A DNA stretch of 64,000 nucleotides, from the NCBI RefSeq assembly GCF_018588885.1, contig NZ_JAFFIW010000010.1:1-64000 (forward strand), read 5' to 3'. Positions 59,996 through 64,000 of the stretch are shown here, piece by piece; position 1 is the stretch's first letter, and the number at the start of each line of letters is the position of its first letter. The position numbers and the translations under genes are program-made. Below the pieces are notes generated by a model. That model ran no database searches. It was not told the origin of the DNA and saw nothing but the letters and a program-made list of their open reading frames with translations. This stretch comes from Mesorhizobium sp. dw_380 (GTDB taxonomy: Bacteria; Pseudomonadota; Alphaproteobacteria; Rhizobiales; Rhizobiaceae).

Positions 59996-60700
59996 AAGCC
60001 TGTGGCCTGAAGCCCTCAGCGTGCCTTGCACGCCGTCAAGCGCGCCGTCCACCAGCTCCAGCGCCAGCAAGCGGTGCCGCTCGTAGGGGCCTGGCATGGC
60101 GAGTGAACCGGTCCTGGCGGCCGAGAAGCCGAAACGTCCGTAGTAGGGCGCATCGCCGACCAGCAGGATCGCCGCGTGGCCCAGACGCGCCGCCTCGGCG
60201 ATGGCGTGGCGCATCAACGCCGAGCCGATGCCGGCATCCTTGAGCGACGGGTCGACGGCGAGCGGGCCAAGCAGCAATGCGGCCGCACCGCCCTCGCCCA
60301 GCCTGACATCCCACAGCCGCACCGTGCCGACGACGTTGCCCGACGCGTCGCGCGCGACGAAGGCCAGGCCTTCCGAGGGCCGGCGGCCACGCCGCAGCTT
60401 CTCCGACGATTTGGTCTTGCGCTTCGGCCCCATGGCGTCGTCCAGCAGCGCTTCACGCGCGGCGATATCGGCCGCGGTTTCAGCAACGATGGCAACCGCG
60501 CGGGTACTCTCCGCCCTCGAGGGGGAGATGTCGCCGAAGGCGACAGAGGGGGTTATAGCGCGTGACGCGCCGACGCCACTTTGCCCAAAGGAGGTCGAGG
60601 CATCCGAGAGGACGCCCTCTGGCCACTTCGTGGCCATCTCCCCCTCAAGTGGGGAGATTCCGCGCGCAGCGCCGTCAACGATGAAATTTGCAATGTCCAT
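59963..60700 (-). CDS. GNAT family N-acetyltransferase carrying an in-frame repeat insertion
   Basis: 245 aa. The acetyltransferase core is intact: FVARDASGNVVGTVRLWDVRLG, LLLGPLAVDPSLKDAGIGSALMRHAI (acetyl-CoA loop, here KDAGIGSAL) and AILLVGDAPYYGRFGFSAARTG. Residues 14-64 are translated from a RIME-like mosaic element (GISPLEGEMATKWPEGV...ITPSVAFGDISPSRAE) placed between MDIANFIVDGAAR and AVAIVAETAADIAAREALLD. The frame stays open. AGGGA upstream supports the MDIANF start. Substrate unknown. Overlaps the exported-protein gene tail to tail. Confidence 0.85.
   Translation of the reverse strand: MDIANFIVDGAARGISPLEGEMATKWPEGVLSDASTSFGQSGVGASRAITPSVAFGDISPSRAESTRAVAIVAETAADIAAREALLDDAMGPKRKTKSSEKLRRGRRPSEGLAFVARDASGNVVGTVRLWDVRLGEGGAAALLLGPLAVDPSLKDAGIGSALMRHAIAEAARLGHAAILLVGDAPYYGRFGFSAARTGSLAMPGPYERHRLLALELVDGALDGVQGTLRASGHRLSVPAEARRAG
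60514..60660. repeat. RIME-like palindromic element inside the GNAT gene
   Basis: Two palindromic halves. Left: GAGGGGGAGAT, hairpin TGTCGCC/GGCGACA, AGAGGG. Right: CCCTCT, hairpin TGGCCAC/GTGGCCA, ATCTCCCCCTC. The outer arms are an 11-bp perfect inverted repeat. A small GCGCGT/ACGCGC palindrome lies between. Layout matches the rhizobial intergenic mosaic element (RIME) type. About 147 bp, a multiple of three. Confidence 0.8.
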
Positions 60701-60790
60701 TTCCGCAATCCCTGGCGAGCGGAGATCTGTTCCACAGGCGAGCCCGGTGGACGACAGACGCCCACCTGGGATGATCTGATCGGTTCTCAA

Positions 60791-60836
60791 CGCATTTTCA
60801 GGCGAAGTGGTATCCGGTTCGCCGTCCGAAAATGCG
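60791..60836. repeat. Long palindrome between the decarboxylase and GNAT genes
   Basis: CGCATTTTC (60791-60799) pairs with GAAAATGCG (60828-60836), with further inner pairing CGAA/TTCG. It lies 15 bases after the decarboxylase stop and may act as its terminator. It resembles a common rhizobial intergenic palindrome. Confidence 0.65.
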
Positions 60837-60850
60837 CCAAGAAAGAACCG

Positions 60851-61984
60851 TCAGATCACGTAGGATCGGAGAGGCTCGAAGCCGTTGAACGCGACCGCCG
60901 AGTAGGTGGTCGTGTAGGCGCCGGTGCCTTCGATCAGCACCTCGTCGCCGATGGTCAGCGACAGAGGCAGCGGATAGGGCGTCTTCTCGTACATCACGTC
61001 GGCCGAATCGCAGGTCGGGCCGGCGAGCACGCAAGGCGCGGTCTCGGTGCCGTCATGGCGGGTGACGATCGGGTAGCGGATCGCCTCGTCCATCGTCTCG
61101 GCCAGACCGCCGAACTTGCCGATGTCGAGGAACACCCAGCGTACATTGTCGTTGTCGGCCTTCTTCGAGATCAGCACGACTTCCGACTTGATGACACCGG
61201 CATTGCCGACCATGCCGCGGCCGGGCTCGATGATGGTCTCGGGGATCGCGTTGCCGAAATGCTTGCGCAGTGCCGAGAAGATCGCCTGACCATAGGCCTG
61301 CGCCACGGGCACATCCTTCAGGTAACGGGTCGGGAAGCCGCCGCCCATATTGACCATCTTGAGCACGATGCCTTCTTCAGCCAGCGTCGCGAACACCGTC
61401 TTTGCATCGGCCAGCGCACGGTCCCAGGCGGTCAGGTCGGTCTGCTGCGAGCCGACATGGAATGACACGCCATAGGCGTCGAGGCCAAGCCCCTTGGCAT
61501 GGCGCAGCACGTCGACGGCCATTGCCGGCACGCAGCCGAACTTGCGCGACAGCGGCCATTCGGCGCCTTCGCCATCGGTCAAAACGCGGCAGAACACGCG
61601 TGCGCCCGGAGCGGCGCGGGCGATCTTCTCGACCTCTTCGACGCAGTCGACGGCGAACAGCCGGATGCCGAGCTGGTAGGCGCGTGCGACGTCACGCTCC
61701 TTCTTGATGGTGTTGCCGAAGGAGATGCGGTCCGCCGGCGCACCGGCGTCCATCGCCATCTCGACTTCGGCAACGGAAGCGGTGTCGAAGGACGAGCCCA
61801 TCGCGGCAAGGAGGCGCAGGATTTCCGGCGCCGGATTTGCTTTCACCGCATAGTAGATCCTGGAATCGGGCAACGCCTTCTCGAAGGCGCGGAAATTGTC
61901 GCGCACGACATCGAGGTCGACGACGAGGCAAGGACCGGTGGGACGTCGGGTGGCGAGGAAGTCGAGGATGCGCTGCGTAGCCAT
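60851..61984 (-). CDS. Ornithine/lysine decarboxylase (fold III, alanine-racemase-like)
   Basis: 377 aa, the bacterial size of the eukaryotic-type ornithine decarboxylase family. PLP lysine is K48 in IYYAVKANPAPEIL; GSSFDTAS, SFGNTIK, SFHVGSQ, VNMGGGFP, EPGRGMVG (phosphate-binding) and catalytic Cys325 in GPTCDSADV are all present. Expected product putrescine (and possibly cadaverine). GGAG seven bases upstream sets the start at MATQRILDFL. It has a long leader with a structured RNA and a promoter about 430 bases upstream. Confidence 0.92.
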   Translation of the reverse strand: MATQRILDFLATRRPTGPCLVVDLDVVRDNFRAFEKALPDSRIYYAVKANPAPEILRLLAAMGSSFDTASVAEVEMAMDAGAPADRISFGNTIKKERDVARAYQLGIRLFAVDCVEEVEKIARAAPGARVFCRVLTDGEGAEWPLSRKFGCVPAMAVDVLRHAKGLGLDAYGVSFHVGSQQTDLTAWDRALADAKTVFATLAEEGIVLKMVNMGGGFPTRYLKDVPVAQAYGQAIFSALRKHFGNAIPETIIEPGRGMVGNAGVIKSEVVLISKKADNDNVRWVFLDIGKFGGLAETMDEAIRYPIVTRHDGTETAPCVLAGPTCDSADVMYEKTPYPLPLSLTIGDEVLIEGTGAYTTTYSAVAFNGFEPLRSYVI

Positions 61985-61995
61985 CGGTTTCTCCA

Positions 61996-62112
61996 TCACG
62001 CCTTTCGGCGCGCACAAGGGTGCGGACGCGGGCTGTCGGCCTCGCGAACACGCGGTGGACAAAGGCGGGACGTAAATTCCATGGAACCAGCCGGTGGAGA
62101 CCCCGGAACCAT
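61996..62112 (-). CDS. Possible leader ORF of the decarboxylase mRNA
   Basis: A 38-codon frame ending 11 bases before the decarboxylase ATG; its stop region TGATGGAG runs into the ribosome site. It is rich in Pro (8) and Arg (6), e.g. RLCPPRVREADSPRPHPCARR. No strong ribosome site of its own. Could be a regulatory upstream ORF (E. coli speF has an Arg-rich one), or chance. Confidence 0.3.
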   Translation of the reverse strand: MVPGSPPAGSMEFTSRLCPPRVREADSPRPHPCARRKA

Positions 62113-62294
62113 GAAACGCCGTCTCGCGGCGATGGACCTTGGCCTTGCCCGGCTTCGGTCCGCTTTGTCTGCCTTGGCTTGGATCGGGAGAACCCCGTTC
62201 CGCACTGCCGGCAATGAAGGTGTGCCTCTTCAGTAACCCCGGTCTTTGGACAACCGGCAGAGAACCAGAAAGGCCCGCACCGTCGTTGCTTCAA

Positions 62295-62392
62295 GGTGTC
62301 CTCGGTCTGGCGGTTGGCCGCTAAACCGACTGGAGGGGTTAGCTCCAGTTACCTTACCGATTTCCCTCACCATTCGAGGATCGGCGGACACC
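62295..62392 (-). ncRNA. Structured leader RNA of the decarboxylase gene (speF-motif candidate)
   Basis: Read on the minus strand, a 98-nt domain is closed by a 7-bp stem GGTGTCC (62386-62392)/GGACACC (62295-62301). Inside are hairpin CCGAT-CCTC/GAGG-ATCGG (62357-62384), hairpin ACTGGAG/CTCCAGT (62329-62349) and GCGG/CCGC (62310-62321). An RNA called the speF motif is established upstream of ornithine decarboxylase genes in alphaproteobacteria; the position fits. Identity to that family is inferred. Confidence 0.6.
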
Positions 62393-62421
62393 CACAGGCA
62401 CGTGCGACTTTGGGCAAGCGC

Positions 62422-62450
62422 GATATAAGAGGGAAGGATTTCACAATCAA
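62422..62450 (-). promoter_or_regulatory. Sigma-70-type promoter of the decarboxylase transcript
   Basis: On the minus strand TTGATT (62445-62450), 17 bases, TATATC (62422-62427). Transcription would start near 62414, about 30 bases before the structured RNA and 430 bases before the coding start. The rest of the leader (61985-62294) shows no other structure beyond the possible small ORF. Confidence 0.6.
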
Positions 62451-62524
62451 TAAAAATCGTATCCAAGGTTGTAAAATTTCTGGCATCGAACAATGTTGAT
62501 GCAACCGTATCCGGATATCGAACG

Positions 62525-63721
62525 ATGCCAGGCACGCACGGCCCTTTCAACGCCTTTCTCGATCTTCGCCAGATGCCGGTGGCCCATGCCGAACTCGGCC
62601 CGCTCGCCGGCCTGCGGCTGGCCGTCAAGGATATCTATGACGTCGCCGGCTACCGCACCGGCTGCGGCAATTTGCAGAAATTCGCCGGCAGCAATGCCGC
62701 CTCGCGTACGGCGCCCGCCGTGCAGATGATCCTCGATGCCGGCGCGCGCTTCGCCGGCAAGACCCAGACCGACGAACTGGCCTTCGCGCTGTTCGGTCAG
62801 AACGCGCATTTTCCGTTTCCGGTGAACCCTGCGGCCCCCGACCGCGTCACCGGCGGCTCCTCGTCGGGGTCGGCATCGGCGGTGGCGGGCAGGCTGGCCG
62901 ACATCGCGACCGGCTCCGATACCGGCGGCTCGATCCGCGCGCCGGCGAGTTTTTGCGGCCTGATCGGCTTACGCACCACACATGGCCGCATTTCGCTCGA
63001 CGGCACCATGAAGCTGGCGCCGAGCTTCGACACGTTCGGCTGGTTCGCCGACGATATCGAGACCTACGAAACCGTCGGCAAGCTGCTGCTGGGGCGCGAT
63101 CCGCACCAGCACACGCTGGACCGCCCGTTGTCGCTCGACTGGCTGGACGAGATGGTCGCCCGCCCCGCGCTCGCCGAATATGCCGGGATGAAGGCATTGG
63201 CTGCCAAGGTTTTCGGCGCGCCGGCGACGCCGGCGATGCACTTCAGTTCGTCTCCGGATGAACTCTATTGGTGCTTTCGCCGGCTCCAGGCCAGGGAGGC
63301 CTGGGGCGAGCATGGCGACTGGATCACCAGCGGCGAGCGCGGCCTTGGACCCGGCGTCGAGGAGCGTTTCGGCTTTGGCCGCGCCGTCGACGACCGGACG
63401 GCGCAGGCCGAGAAAGTGCGCCGGCTGACCTTTCGCGGCGAACTGAGCGCCCTGCTCGGCAGGGACGGCTTCCTTGTCATGCCGACGGTGCCGGGCCCGG
63501 CACCCTATGTCGACAGCACGCCGGAGCAGTTCCAGGCCTATCGCGAGCGGGCGCTGCATCTCCTGTGCCTGGCCGGCCTGTCGGGCTTCCCGCAAATCAC
63601 CTTGCCCATCGGTTCGGTCGCCGGCGCTCCGTTCGGCCTGTCGCTGCTAGGCCCTTCCGGCAGCGACATTGCCCTGATACGGCTCGGCCGAAAACTTCTC
63701 GACGCAGCACAGAAGGCCTGA
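62525..63721 (+). CDS. Amidase-signature family hydrolase
   Basis: 398 aa. The Ser-cisSer-Lys triad is visible: Lys35 in RLAVKDIYDV, the Ser run in VTGGSSSGSASAVA (residues 108-121) and the nucleophile Ser136 in GSDTGGSIRAPASFCGLIGLR. Shorter than many amidases (~460), and close to the AtzF/allophanate-type or plant AMI1-like forms. Substrate unknown. No ribosome site near the ATG at 62525; Met17 is an alternative start. Divergent from the decarboxylase and four bases from a LysR gene, which may regulate it. Confidence 0.85.
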   Translation: MPGTHGPFNAFLDLRQMPVAHAELGPLAGLRLAVKDIYDVAGYRTGCGNLQKFAGSNAASRTAPAVQMILDAGARFAGKTQTDELAFALFGQNAHFPFPVNPAAPDRVTGGSSSGSASAVAGRLADIATGSDTGGSIRAPASFCGLIGLRTTHGRISLDGTMKLAPSFDTFGWFADDIETYETVGKLLLGRDPHQHTLDRPLSLDWLDEMVARPALAEYAGMKALAAKVFGAPATPAMHFSSSPDELYWCFRRLQAREAWGEHGDWITSGERGLGPGVEERFGFGRAVDDRTAQAEKVRRLTFRGELSALLGRDGFLVMPTVPGPAPYVDSTPEQFQAYRERALHLLCLAGLSGFPQITLPIGSVAGAPFGLSLLGPSGSDIALIRLGRKLLDAAQKA

Positions 63722-63724
63722 ACC

Positions 63725-64000
63725 ATGGACACACTGACCCGCATGCGCGCCTTTATCGACGTCGTCGAGGCCGAGGGCTTTTCGGCGGCGGCGCGCAAGA
63801 TCGGCCGTTCCAAGGCGCTGCTGTCGAAATATGTGCGCGAGCTGGAGGACGAGCTCGGCGCGCTGCTCCTCAACCGCACCACGCGCCAGTTCTCGATGAC
63901 CGAGGCCGGCCACACCTACTATCGGCGCGCCTCCGAGATCGTGCGCGAGGTCGACAGCCTGGCCGACGCCGTGCGCGAATCCTCCGGCGACGTGCGCGGC
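63725..64000 (+). CDS. LysR-family regulator, cut by the window end
   Basis: The first 92 codons run off the window. Clear N-terminal helix-turn-helix: MDTLTRMRAFIDVVEAEGFS, AAARKIGRSKALLSKYVREL, EDELGALLLNRTTR, typical of LysR proteins. Starts four bases after the amidase stop on the same strand. Confidence 0.88.
   Translation, partial: MDTLTRMRAFIDVVEAEGFSAAARKIGRSKALLSKYVRELEDELGALLLNRTTRQFSMTEAGHTYYRRASEIVREVDSLADAVRESSGDVRG

Noticed and set aside
62230..62628. 132-codon minus-strand frame across the decarboxylase leader
   Set aside because: It covers the promoter, the structured RNA and the divergent amidase start; composition is not protein-like and it has no ribosome site.

Overview
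The window is a high-GC chromosomal segment from a rhizobial alphaproteobacterium, most likely Mesorhizobium or a close relative. This rests on the alphaproteobacterial flagellar gene set (visN/visR, rem, motC, motE, flaF, flbT, DUF1217 protein), a gene order that closely follows the Sinorhizobium meliloti flagellar locus as I remember it, and rhizobial intergenic mosaic repeats. No database search was possible, so the genus is an inference.

Layout. 0.1-13 kb: tex, two tandem serine hydrolases, a polyamine-type ABC transporter (potGHIF-like, minus strand), a YtcJ-like amidohydrolase, a TetR regulator and an acetylpolyamine amidohydrolase. 13.4-46.2 kb: flagellar regulon. visN-visR; then the minus-strand operon motA-fliM-fliN-fliG-flhB-orf; divergently DUF1217-flgF-fliI-orf; flgBC-fliE-flgG-flgA-flgI-motE-flgH-fliL-fliP; two flagellin genes; fliF-(fliH-like)-motB-motC-fliK-lytic transglycosylase; rem; flgE-flgK-flgL-flaF-flbT-flgD-fliQ. 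46.2-52.5 kb: a block of five non-flagellar genes (MFS exporter, cupin, FAD oxidase, ClC channel, small monooxygenase) separating fliQ from flhA. 52.5-58.4 kb: flhA-fliR-(fliJ-like), a secreted Tyr/His-rich protein, flgJ-like, flgN-like and a small membrane protein. 58.6-64 kb: SCP2 protein, exported protein, GNAT acetyltransferase, ornithine/lysine decarboxylase with a structured leader, amidase, and a LysR gene cut by the window edge.

How it fits together. VisN/VisR and Rem are the expected regulators; the structural operons encode export apparatus, basal body, hook, motor and filament. Six flagellar operon starts (motA, DUF1217-flgF, flgB, fliF, flgE, flhA) carry the same upstream signature, CRCRCAAG-N10-TAKYSY, always with exactly 10 bases between the halves. 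The two flagellin genes lack it; instead they share another element about 160 bases upstream and a leader hairpin close to the ribosome-binding site, which could be a target of the FlbT encoded here.

Other notable items: an in-frame RIME-like repeat inside the GNAT gene, mosaic repeats that supply stop and start codons, a multibranched RNA in the decarboxylase leader that may be the alphaproteobacterial speF motif, and a scattering of polyamine uptake, deacetylation, oxidation and synthesis genes around the flagellar locus. No tRNA, rRNA, CRISPR, transposase or prophage genes were seen.
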